Source: CAVPDE01 sp964580575
Lineage (GTDB): Bacteria > Desulfobacterota > DSM-4660 > Desulfatiglandales > HGW-15
DNA length: 49,698 bases
Assembly (NCBI GenBank): GCA_964580575.1
Contig: CAZOLJ010000029.1
Coordinates: 1 to 49,698 of the forward strand
Reading direction: 5' to 3'
Shown here: positions 16,491 through 25,381 of the stretch, in pieces
How positions within the stretch are numbered: position 1 is the stretch's first letter
Layout of the letters: each line of letters opens with the position of its first letter
The notes under the pieces: model-generated
What the model was told of the DNA's origin: nothing
The model's input: the letters and a program-made list of their open reading frames with translations, nothing else
The model's database searches: none
Translations under genes and position numbers: made by a program

Positions 16491-17825
16491 TCAGGCCCCT
16501 TCTCCGACCAGATCATAAGTTCCGGCTCCTGTAATCCTCACAGGCACGATCCGGCCGACCTCTGCAACGCCCCCGCGAATGATAACCTGTCCGTCCACTT
16601 CCGGTGCCATAAAGGCCGTCCTTCCTGCAACCCACAAAGCCCTATTTGCACAGGCACCTTCCACAAGCACCGGATACACTTGACCGATCCTGCTCTTATT
16701 CTTCCTTCTCGAGATCGTCGCCTGAAGACGCATGATTCGACCCCGTCTCCGCTCTGCGACCGCTTTCTCCACAGGGTTTCTCATGCGGCCGGCAGCCGTC
16801 CCCTTTTCCGGGCTGAAGACGAACGCACCCAGGTGGTCGAACTTCGAGTCCTTCACAAACCCCAACAGGCGTTTGAAAGCGGCTTCTGTCTCCCCCGGAA
16901 ATCCCACCATCACCGTTGTTCTCAGGCTGATCCGCTCATTCCTGGACCGTATCCTCTCAATCAGCTTCCTCACCTTGGCCTCGTCCATGCCTCGTCCCAT
17001 GGCCCTGAGAATACCCGGATCAACGTGCTGAATAGGGATATCGAGATAGGGGCACAGCGAGGATGGAGACTCCATGAGCTCCAGGAACCTGTCTGTGATC
17101 CTCTCGGGATGGCTGTACAAGATGCGGATCCAGGAGATCCCTCGGACCTGAACCAGCCTTTCCACAAGGTCCTCCAACCGATATCCTCCCCTGAGATCCC
17201 TTCCATACATCGTGGTGTCCTGGGCAATCAGGTTCACCTCCTGAACACCGCGCTCCACCATCTGCACCGTTTCTTCGAGCAGGGATTCCAGGCTGCGGCT
17301 TCTGAAAGAGCCTCGCAACTGGGGGATGATGCAGAAGCTGCACCGGTGGGAACACCCCTCTGCGATCTTGAGGTAGGCGCTGCAAGGAGGCGTCGACTGC
17401 ACTCGAGGGGTCCGATGGTCAGGAAGAAACGTGGGTCTGTTGATGAGGAAGGGCGAGACGTTGTGCCTGCGCTCTTGGAGGAGTTCTGTGATCCGATGGA
17501 TTTCCCCGGGACCGGCCCACCCATCCACCTCAGGCATTTCCTTCCTCAGTTTGTACCCGTACCGCTGCACAAAGCAGCCGACAACATAGAGCTTACGCAG
17601 TTGCCCTTTCCTCTTTCTTTCGGAGACTTCCAGTATGGTGCGGACAGCTTCTTCAACCGCAGATTGGAGGAACCCGCAGGTGTTGATGACCGCGATGTCC
17701 GCTTCCTCCAGCCCCCCGACGAGCGGATATTCCTTCTCTGAGAGCCACCCCAGGATGTGCTCGCTGTCCACCAGGTTTTTCGCGCACCCGAGGCTGATGA
17801 CGCACACTTTCTCATTTCTTTTCAT
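16491..17825 (-). CDS. rimO: Ribosomal protein S12 methylthiotransferase RimO
   Basis: 444 residues from ATG at 17825 (MKRNEKVCVISLGCAKN). A radical SAM methylthiotransferase that modifies an aspartate of ribosomal protein S12. The N-terminal UPF0004 domain has the conserved cysteines, including LGCAKN. The radical SAM CxxxCxxC is CSHRCSFC, and a TRAM-like RNA-binding domain is at the C-terminus. RimO rather than MiaB is favoured by SLGCAKNLVDSE. Frame extends to 17870 but without a ribosome site. Confidence 0.93.
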   Translation of the reverse strand: MKRNEKVCVISLGCAKNLVDSEHILGWLSEKEYPLVGGLEEADIAVINTCGFLQSAVEEAVRTILEVSERKRKGQLRKLYVVGCFVQRYGYKLRKEMPEVDGWAGPGEIHRITELLQERRHNVSPFLINRPTFLPDHRTPRVQSTPPCSAYLKIAEGCSHRCSFCIIPQLRGSFRSRSLESLLEETVQMVERGVQEVNLIAQDTTMYGRDLRGGYRLEDLVERLVQVRGISWIRILYSHPERITDRFLELMESPSSLCPYLDIPIQHVDPGILRAMGRGMDEAKVRKLIERIRSRNERISLRTTVMVGFPGETEAAFKRLLGFVKDSKFDHLGAFVFSPEKGTAAGRMRNPVEKAVAERRRGRIMRLQATISRRKNKSRIGQVYPVLVEGACANRALWVAGRTAFMAPEVDGQVIIRGGVAEVGRIVPVRITGAGTYDLVGEGA

Positions 17826-18050
17826 TCCAAGCACCGTTCTCTCAGCAAAGTACCCATGGCAAGTACTCACAGGCTCTGGTGGTAGAGAGTGCTGAAGAAA
17901 ATTCTGCTAAAGCCATCAAAGGACTCTCCCTTTCTCAGACGCCATTCTGCATAGCTAACTTGATGCTATAACACAGGATGACTGGAAAATTAAAGGAAAC
18001 AAGAGTGTTATGTCCAGGCGTTAGGGAGGAGCATAAAATGGAAAGGGCTG

Positions 18051-18683
18051 TTATTGGCCGGCATCCCGAAAGAGTTTTGCCACATTCATCCGGTTCATGA
18101 CATCCGCGAACAGATCTCCGACCACGGCATCCGCCTGGTCGGTGCCCATGAGTTTGAGCCTTTCGGCCTCTCCGTTGGCAAATTGTTTGGCAAGGACTGC
18201 ACCATTCTTGATGAGTCTCACCTCGTAGCCGAATTTGACTTTCCAGTTTCGGTTCACCAGATCCAGGGAGAACTCCTGGAGCGCGAGGACCAGTTCCACC
18301 TGGCCCGGTTTTCTTTCAGGTAAGATCTCGACTCCCTCGCTCTCGACTCTGACGCGAAAAGCCTCCTTCACCAGCGAGGCTGCGTCGTAGAGACCCAGCT
18401 TCAGAGCCGGCTCTGTCCCTTTTTGCACAGAGTAGGCTATGTTCTCGGAGAAGTTATCGAATTCTCTTTTCACTCCTCTCGCAGCGAACTCTTTGGTTTT
18501 TCTCTCGTCTTCCACGGACAGAAAAGCCTTTTTGCCCTCCGGGGCAAGGGCTTTCGCGGGAACGCGGTCGTTTAACTGAACATAAGCGATGGAGCTGCAG
18601 GCCTGCGTGAAAAGGAACGCAGCAAAGAAGCCCAAGATCCACCCTTGATTTAAGCTTTGTCTTAATCTATCTTTTCGGGCCAT
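18051..18683 (-). CDS. Putative lipoprotein (YajG-like)
   Basis: 210 residues. An N-terminal basic stretch and hydrophobic helix end in FTQAC at residue 29, a possible lipobox, so the mature protein would be membrane-anchored. The body has the pattern of YajG-type outer-membrane lipoproteins, but I see only weak resemblance. GAGAGGA precedes the ATG. No operon partner on the same strand. Confidence 0.6.
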   Translation of the reverse strand: MARKDRLRQSLNQGWILGFFAAFLFTQACSSIAYVQLNDRVPAKALAPEGKKAFLSVEDERKTKEFAARGVKREFDNFSENIAYSVQKGTEPALKLGLYDAASLVKEAFRVRVESEGVEILPERKPGQVELVLALQEFSLDLVNRNWKVKFGYEVRLIKNGAVLAKQFANGEAERLKLMGTDQADAVVGDLFADVMNRMNVAKLFRDAGQ

Positions 18684-18784
18684 GGTCGTCTGTATCCTCT
18701 CTTTTGTCGTTGGATGATGTCAGGATACTTGCCTAGCAGCGGAACTGTCAAGCCAAGGGATTGAACTTTTCGAGAGCACACCCA

Positions 18785-19738
18785 ATGACTTCTGAAGATG
18801 AGCGTCTCTTTGAGCAGGCTTTTCGGAAGACCCGGGCAAACCACGGGACAGAGATCACTTTCTATCTGCCTGGCATGATCCGCTATGAAAACCAGCGCGG
18901 CCGCTACCCTGCCATTTCTGTCACCGGCAGCCAGTGTGAGCTCCAGTGCGAACACTGCAAGGGCCGTCTCCTAAACCCCATGATCCAGGTGACCGAGCCG
19001 AATGACCTCATCCAAAAGGCGGTTTACCTTCAGAAACGAGGAGCCCATGGAATCCTTCTAAGCGGCGGGTCTGACGACCAGGGAAGTCTGCCTTGGGCAA
19101 AGTACGTTGACGCGATCCGGGAGACGGCAGAGACGACCGGGCTCTATCTCTCAGCCCACGTGGGATTCCCTGATCTTGACACATGCCGGCAATTGAAGAA
19201 GAGCGGGGTGCGCCAGGCTCTCCTGGACGTGATGGGCGATGAAGAAACCGCCTCCCGGGTCTACCATCTTCAAGGACTCCAAACCGTCAAAGATGCCCTG
19301 GAGAGCATCTCCCAAAGCGGTCTCCAACTCGCCCCTCACATCGTGGCCGGGCTGCACTACGGCAGGATGAAGGGAGAAGAGAAGGCACTCGAGATCTTGA
19401 GCCGGCACCATGCCACGGTCCTCGTCGTCGTGGTCCTCACGGGTTTGAAAGGAACTCCCATGGCCGGGATCCACCCTCCCTCCCCTCTGGAGGTTGCCCG
19501 GCTCATCGCAAAGGCAAGACTCCTGATGCCTCAACTTCCCATTTCCCTTGGATGTGAAAGACCCAGAAACAAAGAGGGCACGGAGCTTGAGAATCTGGCC
19601 CTCCGTGCCGGAATTACCAGAATGGCCGTCTGGTCCGAAGAAGCCCTCGAAGAAGCCTTAAGACTCGGGCTGCGCCCTCGTTTTCAAGCGACCTGCTGTT
19701 CCGTGGATTTCACCGACCGATTCAGAATGCTCCGGTAG
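18785..19738 (+). CDS. Radical SAM protein of unknown function
   Basis: 317 residues from ATG at 18785; a TTG at 18761 is possible. The CxxxCxxC cluster motif is CELQCEHC. Next come ILLSGGSDDQ, the glycine-rich SAM loop, and YLSAHVGF. Overall it looks like a compact radical SAM barrel without extra cluster domains. Substrate unknown; similarity to the lipoyl or biotin synthase-like group cannot be settled from sequence alone. Its 3' end overlaps the convergent cca gene by 81 bases, in different frames. Confidence 0.7.
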   Translation: MTSEDERLFEQAFRKTRANHGTEITFYLPGMIRYENQRGRYPAISVTGSQCELQCEHCKGRLLNPMIQVTEPNDLIQKAVYLQKRGAHGILLSGGSDDQGSLPWAKYVDAIRETAETTGLYLSAHVGFPDLDTCRQLKKSGVRQALLDVMGDEETASRVYHLQGLQTVKDALESISQSGLQLAPHIVAGLHYGRMKGEEKALEILSRHHATVLVVVVLTGLKGTPMAGIHPPSPLEVARLIAKARLLMPQLPISLGCERPRNKEGTELENLALRAGITRMAVWSEEALEEALRLGLRPRFQATCCSVDFTDRFRMLR

Positions 19739-20998
19739 CGCCGGAAATTTCATTTTCTTCAGCATCGCCACGAGCTTCCTCCGCGTGTTCCACTCCGGAT
19801 GATCCATGAGCTCTTCAGAAAAGTGCTTTAGGATTCGGCCTACTTCAGGCCCTTGAGACAGCCCCGTGATTTCCATCACCTTGGACCCGTCGATCGCCAG
19901 ATCCTGCAGTCCTCTGACGAGGGGCATTTTGATCAAGCCTCTGATCCTTGACTCAACCTCATTCAGCCGGCGAAGAGGAGCTTGGGCGCCCCTGGCCGGA
20001 CTCGCCAGGTTGGCCTTTCTCAGAGCCAGGAGGTTCTCCAAGTTCTCGGCTCCCACCCTGCGGATGAATCTCCTCAGGTCCCCGTCCCTCCAGGACGAAT
20101 GATAGTCGGCAAGAACCCTCTCTTCTTCAACGAGTTCGGCCACCTGCCGGATCATGCTTTTGCTGAAACAGAGGCGAACCATGATGGACTTCACTGCCAT
20201 GCCGCGCTCTGTCCCATGAGCCGGAGATGGTGACTGCGCCGGGGTGCAAAAAAGAGCCGACAGCCTTAATACCGGCTCAGGTGCCACTCGATCCGCAACA
20301 CTCCCGTTCACTCTTCCCGCTTTAACAAGTTCGGGCAGGATGCACCCGAAGAGGCCTGCTTTTCCGAGAAGATGCAAGCCCTGCGAGGGTTTTTCACAGA
20401 CAAGAATCCTGACCAGCTCATCCCTGATCCTCTCAGGGGCCGCGGTGGTGATGGCTTCCGCCATCGATGAGATGGCCTTCAACGTCTTTCCGTGGATTCG
20501 GAATCCAAGTTCAGCGGCAAATCGAACGGCTCTGATAAGCCGGAGCGGATCTTCGCGAAATCTGTCCTCCGGGTTGACCACCCCCCTCAACACTTTTTTC
20601 TCGATATCTCTCCTTCCTCCCCAAGGATCAATGACCAGGGATCTTTCCAGGTCATAGGCGATGGCATTGATCGTGAAATCCCGGTGCTGGAGATCATCTT
20701 CCAGAGTATGCCTCGGCCCCCTGAAGGTTGTGACCTCATAGGGACGGCCCTTGTGCACGAGTGTCACTGTTTCGTGCTTCAGTGAGAAACTTCGAAGACC
20801 CTTGAAAACAAAGGGGATCTCTTCAGGCCTCGCCGAGGTCGTGATATCCCAATCGGTCGCAGGCCGGCCCATGCACAGGTCTCGAACAGCGCCACCGACG
20901 ACATAGGCTTCGTGCCCTGCGCGGCGCAGCCTGCTCACGGCCGATCGGACAAAGGTCGGAAGGTTCCACTTTATTGTTGTGGTGCCACGAGCACCCAT
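19658..20998 (-). CDS. CCA tRNA nucleotidyltransferase / poly(A) polymerase family
   Basis: 446 residues. It adds or repairs the CCA end of tRNA. GGAVRDLCMGRPATDWDI holds the nucleotidyltransferase GG and DxD motifs; EDDLQHRDFTINAIAYD and RLIRAVRFAAELGF are the class II motifs. AAGGA precedes the ATG. It could be an A-adding or CC-adding enzyme; the sequence alone does not decide. Convergent with the radical SAM gene (81-base overlap). Confidence 0.9.
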   Translation of the reverse strand: MGARGTTTIKWNLPTFVRSAVSRLRRAGHEAYVVGGAVRDLCMGRPATDWDITTSARPEEIPFVFKGLRSFSLKHETVTLVHKGRPYEVTTFRGPRHTLEDDLQHRDFTINAIAYDLERSLVIDPWGGRRDIEKKVLRGVVNPEDRFREDPLRLIRAVRFAAELGFRIHGKTLKAISSMAEAITTAAPERIRDELVRILVCEKPSQGLHLLGKAGLFGCILPELVKAGRVNGSVADRVAPEPVLRLSALFCTPAQSPSPAHGTERGMAVKSIMVRLCFSKSMIRQVAELVEEERVLADYHSSWRDGDLRRFIRRVGAENLENLLALRKANLASPARGAQAPLRRLNEVESRIRGLIKMPLVRGLQDLAIDGSKVMEITGLSQGPEVGRILKHFSEELMDHPEWNTRRKLVAMLKKMKFPALPEHSESVGEIHGTAGRLKTRAQPES

Positions 20999-21020
20999 GA
21001 TGAAGTCCTTTTCAAGAGAT

Positions 21021-21050
21021 GATCCGACCGATCAGTTGATCTGACGGGTC
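21021..21050. repeat. GATCCGAC micro-repeat, copy 1 (gene 3' end)
   Basis: Degenerate GATCCGACCGATC units at the stop codon (21032-21034) of the four-helix-bundle gene; the stop and the last codons lie inside it. Confidence 0.6.
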
Positions 21051-21847
21051 CCTTTGCACTTCGGATACCCGCAGCAGCCCCAGAATTGCGCGCCCGCGTT
21101 GGCTCCTTTTCGCGCTGTCCTCAGCGTCATGGGCTCTCCGCACTTTGGGCAGACCGGAGTCTTCTGCTCAGGCTGGCCTTGCCGGCCTCGCTCCTCAATT
21201 CGAGCCGCAGCCAGGCGTTCCGTGTAGCCACCTTCCTTGATGAATTGGCGCTCAAGCCCGGCAATCTGGCGGTCGAGCAGGTAGTTGGCCTGGTGGATCA
21301 GGCAGATGATGGCATTGGCGACCACGGCCGGCTCGTCCCTGTTGAGCCAAGGGCTGTAATTCTTGAAATCAGACCGATCGGTCCGATCCGACGGATCGGT
21401 CGGATCAGCCCCTCCTTGCTTCGCCACTGCCCTCACGTCGAGCGCGCGGGGATCCTCTTTTGCCCATTGGGGCAGACCGCGTTGTCGCAGGAAGTCTTCA
21501 AAATCCAGCAGCAGTTCATCAAGGCTGGCACGGGCCACATTAATCAGGCGCAATTCGGTCTGGCTGGAAGCAGCCGAGGCCCGGCTGCCCTCGGCGATGT
21601 TCTGCCTGCCGCTCCGCGCCGCCTGAACCATCTGGTCCACAGTGCGCGAGCGTTTGTCCATAAAGCGATCGCAGAACGACACGGTGCCGTCGTAGATCAC
21701 GCTGGTCGTCTGGAACGACCTCAACTTGCGGTAGCCACCGCTCGGGCGCAGCCGCATTTTCTTGGCGGTATTCTCTGGCGGATCGGTCTGATCCGACTGA
21801 TCCGTCCGATCGGTCGGAAAATCGCCTTTCCTTTCTCTTTCGCTCAT
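21032..21847 (-). CDS. Four-helix-bundle protein with C-terminal topoisomerase-type zinc finger
   Basis: 271 residues. The N-terminal half carries the S23 / intervening-sequence four-helix bundle (SGRQNIAEGSRAS, RLINVARASLDELLLDFEDFL). The C-terminus has a zinc finger, CPKCGEPM...CCGYPKC, of the type seen in topoisomerase I tails. This matches the 'four helix bundle suffix' proteins, whose function is unknown. Two aspartate-rich segments, residues about 10-23 (TDRTDQSDQTDPP) and about 147-159 (DPTDPSDRTDRSD), are coded by GATCGGTC micro-repeats inserted in frame. The start overlaps the stop of a small upstream frame by 4 bases. Confidence 0.75.
   Translation of the reverse strand: MSERERKGDFPTDRTDQSDQTDPPENTAKKMRLRPSGGYRKLRSFQTTSVIYDGTVSFCDRFMDKRSRTVDQMVQAARSGRQNIAEGSRASAASSQTELRLINVARASLDELLLDFEDFLRQRGLPQWAKEDPRALDVRAVAKQGGADPTDPSDRTDRSDFKNYSPWLNRDEPAVVANAIICLIHQANYLLDRQIAGLERQFIKEGGYTERLAAARIEERGRQGQPEQKTPVCPKCGEPMTLRTARKGANAGAQFWGCCGYPKCKGTRQIN
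21372..21407. repeat. GATCGGTC micro-repeat palindrome, copy 2 (in gene)
   Basis: Dense palindromic GATCGGTCCGATCC units in frame in the middle of the four-helix-bundle gene, coding the stretch DPTDPSDRTDRSD. Confidence 0.75.
21779..21817. repeat. GATCGGTC micro-repeat palindrome, copy 3 (in gene)
   Basis: The same units near the N-terminus of the same gene, coding TDRTDQSDQTDPP. Together with the other two copies, one gene has three. Confidence 0.75.
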
Positions 21848-22041
21848 ACCGGCCCCCCGGTTACAGGGTTTGGCTGAACAGCCGTCGGCTTTCGCTCCGG
21901 CATCATAAGCAAAAGCTTGTTGTGAATCAAGATCAGAGCCCCGAGCGCCGCTCGAAGTTTTTTCTTCCCAATCACGCTGGCTTCATAGAGAATGTTCAAG
22001 CTCCAGCGCTCTTCCGTGAGGGAGGGCTGGCGCAAAACGAT
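21844..22041 (-). CDS. Small open frame coupled to the four-helix-bundle gene (uncertain)
   Basis: An open frame reading to TGA at 21844-21846, which overlaps the ATG of the next gene as ATGA, a sign of translational coupling. The open frame extends to 22104, but the likely start is a TTG near 22041, because further upstream it runs over the divergent aldolase start. No ribosome site is clear and I recognise no family. The peptide has the pattern of a short helical protein (SLNILYEASVIGKKKLRAAL). Confidence 0.35.
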   Translation of the reverse strand: MVLRQPSLTEERWSLNILYEASVIGKKKLRAALGALILIHNKLLLMMPERKPTAVQPNPVTGGPV

Positions 22042-22061
22042 CAATGAGGAGATCTGAGGAC

Positions 22062-22949
22062 ATGACAAAGACGCTTTCCGGTATTTTTCCCGCTCTCGTG
22101 ACACCCTTTCAGAAAGGGAAACTTTCCCTGTCAGGGCTCAAATCCAACATCAAAAAGCTTAACCGCTTCGACTTCACAGGCTACGTTGTCCTGGGGTCAA
22201 CCGGCGAAGGCATATTAATGGACGAGCAAGAGGGCTTGCACGCAATAGAAACGGTGCGCGCCGCTGCCGCGCCGGGTAAAATCGTGATCGCGGGCACTGG
22301 TTCTGAATCGAGTTCCGGCACGATTGATTTCTCCAACAAGGCTGCTCGGGCAGGTGCGGATTACTCACTGGTCGTGACCCCCTTTTATTACAAGGCTCAG
22401 ATGACCGCTCCAGCCCTCGAAGCCTATTACCGGGAAGTTGCTGATAGATCAAAGATCCCCATCCTCCTGTACACGGTGCCCAAATTCACGGGCCTCGAAC
22501 TTCCCTTGCAGACCATCGCGGCTATGGCCGCTCATCCGAATGTGATCGGGCTCAAGGACTCTTCCGGAAACATGTCGGCCATCAGTGAGACCCTCGATGC
22601 CTGTCCTCCGGAGTTCTCTTTGGTCCAGGGGCACGGATCGCTCCTGTTCTCCGCTTTGCTCCTTGGAGCCAAAGGCGGCATTCTTGCCCTGTCCAACTTG
22701 GCTCCCGGAGAAACTGTGGAAATCTACAAACTCTTTCAGGCCGGAGATTATGAGAAGGCCAGGACACTTCAGTTGAGGCTCCTGCCCGTCAATCAGAAGA
22801 TTGTTGGCGGCTTTGGTGTTCCAGGCATCAAATGCGCCGCTGAAATGCTCGGGTACGCAGCAGGAGAACCTCGTCCACCGCTCAGACCGGTGAGCCGGGA
22901 GACCAGGGATTCGATTCGCAAGATACTTAAGGAAGGCGGGCTCCTCTGA
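22062..22949 (+). CDS. Dihydrodipicolinate synthase / N-acetylneuraminate lyase family, HOGA-like aldolase
   Basis: 295 residues from ATG at 22062, after TGAGGA; an in-frame ATG at 22044 has no ribosome site. The Schiff-base lysine is in GLKDSSG (about residue 164) and the tyrosine is in LLYTVP (about 137); GSTGEG is the substrate loop. The segments VVTPFYYKAQMTAPALEAYY and VGGFGVPGIKCAAEMLGY recall animal 4-hydroxy-2-oxoglutarate aldolase, so a pyruvate-dependent aldolase other than lysine synthesis is likely (inference). Confidence 0.8.
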   Translation: MTKTLSGIFPALVTPFQKGKLSLSGLKSNIKKLNRFDFTGYVVLGSTGEGILMDEQEGLHAIETVRAAAAPGKIVIAGTGSESSSGTIDFSNKAARAGADYSLVVTPFYYKAQMTAPALEAYYREVADRSKIPILLYTVPKFTGLELPLQTIAAMAAHPNVIGLKDSSGNMSAISETLDACPPEFSLVQGHGSLLFSALLLGAKGGILALSNLAPGETVEIYKLFQAGDYEKARTLQLRLLPVNQKIVGGFGVPGIKCAAEMLGYAAGEPRPPLRPVSRETRDSIRKILKEGGLL

Positions 22950-22952
22950 GAA

Positions 22953-22983
22953 AGTAGGCAGTACGCAGTAAGGAGTAGGCAGT
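22953..22983. repeat. GTAGGCAGTACGCAG micro-repeat, copy 1
   Basis: Tandem degenerate AGTANGCAGTANGGAGTAG units just after the aldolase stop. It matches 47654-47684 at 27 of 31 positions. No clear complementary arm is seen here, although further AC/CGG-rich degenerate repeats run to about 23085. Confidence 0.65.
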
Positions 22984-23090
22984 CACGAAGGGAAAAAGAA
23001 GAGAGACCACGGACCGTAGACGGCAGAGCGCAGAGAACAAACACCCCATCGTCGTCAACTGATAACGGTGAACCGTGAACGGATAAATGC

Positions 23091-23930
23091 TCAAAGCTTA
23101 AAGGTCATATCCGCAGCCACGCCGAAGCATTGAAGCCTGGCGCCTATTCCAGCAGCCCTTTTCCGGCAATCTTTGACAAGCTTATCCATTTGACGGTCTG
23201 TCCTGGCTTGATTCAGATGAAACAGACCCAGCTTCTTCACCCCCGCCTGCACGGCCAGGTCCAGAGCTCTGGTGTACGTGGAATGCCCCCATCGCCTTGT
23301 CTTCTTGTACTCCTCTGGAGTGAATTCGCCGTCGTGAATCAAAAGATCAGCCCCTTCTGAAAAACTCCTGTACTCTTCGAAAGAGCGGCCGCCGGGAGGG
23401 CAGTAATCCAGTTCGTTGTCCGTCAGAAAGACAAAGGCTCTGTCCCCTTCTACGAACTTGTACCCGTTGCCGTCGTTTGGATGGCACAGGGGAATGGGGA
23501 ACACCGTCACAGAGCCGATTTCAAAACGTTCCATGCACTCCGGCTCATAGTGGATGCGGGCCCTGAGGTTGTCATAGCCCACAGGGAAGTTAGGCGGGTC
23601 AACAATTTTGGAAAGCGTGGTTCGGATGAATTGCTGGGCAAAAGGACAGCCCTGGATGCGCAGCCGGGTTCTCTTGGTGTACAGGGGCTCGAAAAAAGGG
23701 AAACCCATCAGGTGATCCCAGTGGGCGTGGGTGAAGATCATGTCATAAGAGTACCTGCCTTCTTCCATCAAGCGGCGACCCAATCTCCGTATTCCGGTAC
23801 CCGCATCCACAATGATGACGCGATCGTCCTTGGTCCGGATTTCAACGCAGGTCGTGTCGCCTCCGTATTTCACGACCTCTTTCCCCGAGACAGGGATGGA
23901 ACCCCTCGACCCCCAGATCCTGACAAACAT
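23091..23930 (-). CDS. MBL-fold metallo-hydrolase
   Basis: 279 residues. The metal-binding HAHWDH is at 68-73, and further histidine or aspartate ligands are in LCHPND, IHDGEF and GHSTY. The N-terminal SRGSIPVSG and the GGDTTC near residue 24 match the cAMP phosphodiesterase-like / PhnP-related group of the metallo-beta-lactamase fold. Substrate unknown; a cyclic nucleotide or phosphodiester is plausible. A GAGGAGAGGGAG ribosome site precedes the ATG. Divergent from rlmI. Confidence 0.82.
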   Translation of the reverse strand: MFVRIWGSRGSIPVSGKEVVKYGGDTTCVEIRTKDDRVIIVDAGTGIRRLGRRLMEEGRYSYDMIFTHAHWDHLMGFPFFEPLYTKRTRLRIQGCPFAQQFIRTTLSKIVDPPNFPVGYDNLRARIHYEPECMERFEIGSVTVFPIPLCHPNDGNGYKFVEGDRAFVFLTDNELDYCPPGGRSFEEYRSFSEGADLLIHDGEFTPEEYKKTRRWGHSTYTRALDLAVQAGVKKLGLFHLNQARTDRQMDKLVKDCRKRAAGIGARLQCFGVAADMTFKL

Positions 23931-24034
23931 CTCCCTCTCCTCGCCCCTCGACCCTTACAAGCATTTGTGTTAGTTTATCACAGACATGGTTTCCTTCACC
24001 ACCATTTTTTTCGATCCTTCAGGAGCCCCTATAG

Positions 24035-25219
24035 ATGATTTCCATTGTTCTTAAACCGGGACGCGAAAAGTCTCTGCTCCGACGTCATCCCTGGGTTTTT
24101 TCAGGGGCGATCGAAAGGGTTGAAGGCGATCCCCGGCCCGGTGAGACCGTCGAAATCCTCACCAACGAGAGAGACTTCCTCGGTATCGGAGCCTATTCTC
24201 CACATTCACAGATCCGTGTCCGAGTCTGGACCTTCCAAAAGGATAAACCCATAGACGATTCCTTTTTTCGCGCCCGAATGGACAAGGCGATTCAATTTCG
24301 TGCCTCGTACCTCACCGGCAAGGAGGGCGCCTGTCGTCTCGTTAACACTGAATCAGACGGCTTGCCGGGTTTGGTGGTGGACAAATACGGTGAGTTCCTC
24401 GTCTGCCAGTTCTTGAGCGCAGGATGGGAGTACTGGAGAGACGAAATTGTCCTTCAACTCCAACGGAAGCTTTCGCCGGCAGGCATCTATGAGAGGTCGG
24501 ATGTCGACGTGCGCCTCAAAGAAGGCCTTGAGCCCTGCACCGGCACCCTGTGGGGAGAATCGCCGCCCGAGTTCCTGCAGATTCAGGAAGGGCATTGCCG
24601 CTTCCTTGTGGATATTAGGAAAGGCCACAAAACAGGTTTCTACCTAGATCAGCGCGACAATCGGCAGGCTCTTGCGGACTATACCCGTGGACGCGAGGTC
24701 CTCAACTGCTTTGCGTACACCGGCGGATTCGGGATCTGGGCGTTGAGAGGCGGAGCAGACCATGTGACGGATGTGGAGTCTTCCTCAGTCGCCGTAGAGC
24801 TCGCTGCGCGCAATGTGGAGATCAATGGGTTTAGCTCAGCCAAGGTTGATCACGTGCAAGGGGATGTCTTTCAGGTTTTGCGCGAGTTTCGAAACTACAA
24901 CCGGTGCTTTGACCTCATTGTTCTGGATCCCCCGAAATTCGTGGACTCCCGAAGCCGGATGCCTAAGGGAACGAGGGGTTACAAGGACATCAATCTCCTC
25001 GCTTTCAAGCTTCTCAAGCCAGGGGCAATTCTCTTCACCTTTTCATGTTCGGGACTGGTGAGTTCTGACCTCTTCCAAAAGATCGTGGCCGATGCCGCCC
25101 TCGATGCGGGGCGTGATGCTCAAATCCTGCGGACTCTCACGCAAAGCCCTGACCATCCTACGTCTCTCAACTTCCCGGAAGGCGCTTATCTCAAGGGACT
25201 GGTTTGCAGGGTCTCTTAG
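24035..25219 (+). CDS. rlmI: 23S rRNA (cytosine-C5) methyltransferase RlmI-like
   Basis: 394 residues, the usual length of RlmI, which makes m5C1962 in E. coli. The N-terminus is a PUA domain (RRHPWVFSGAI). DQRDNR and NCFAYTGGFGIWAL are SAM-domain motifs and VLDPPKF is the catalytic NPPY-type motif. Ribosome site AGGAG. A perfect 11-bp hairpin follows about 22 bases after the stop. Confidence 0.88.
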   Translation: MISIVLKPGREKSLLRRHPWVFSGAIERVEGDPRPGETVEILTNERDFLGIGAYSPHSQIRVRVWTFQKDKPIDDSFFRARMDKAIQFRASYLTGKEGACRLVNTESDGLPGLVVDKYGEFLVCQFLSAGWEYWRDEIVLQLQRKLSPAGIYERSDVDVRLKEGLEPCTGTLWGESPPEFLQIQEGHCRFLVDIRKGHKTGFYLDQRDNRQALADYTRGREVLNCFAYTGGFGIWALRGGADHVTDVESSSVAVELAARNVEINGFSSAKVDHVQGDVFQVLREFRNYNRCFDLIVLDPPKFVDSRSRMPKGTRGYKDINLLAFKLLKPGAILFTFSCSGLVSSDLFQKIVADAALDAGRDAQILRTLTQSPDHPTSLNFPEGAYLKGLVCRVS

Positions 25220-25240
25220 CACGATTCCTACTTTCTGTAC

Positions 25241-25265
25241 CACGGACAAACAGAGTTTGTCCGTG
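25241..25265. terminator. Perfect hairpin after rlmI
   Basis: CACGGACAAAC pairs with GTTTGTCCGTG (11 bp) around a 3-base loop. It lacks a T tract, so a Rho-independent terminator is uncertain; it could also be an RNA stability element. Confidence 0.5.
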
Positions 25266-25286
25266 CCACCCTAATCCAGTATTGAA

Positions 25287-25316
25287 TTGACACCCCCCCT
25301 GTCATTTTCCTATCAT
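25287..25316 (+). promoter_or_regulatory. Candidate promoter of the MFS transporter
   Basis: TTGACA (25287-25292) and TATCAT (25311-25316) with an 18-base spacer. The start is predicted near 25323, about 59 bases before the ATG. Confidence 0.6.
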
Positions 25317-25381
25317 CTCCCCTAAACAATGAGCGGTTGCGAGTATAGGCCAAGAACCCTTCAAGAAGAAAGGACGCTGTC

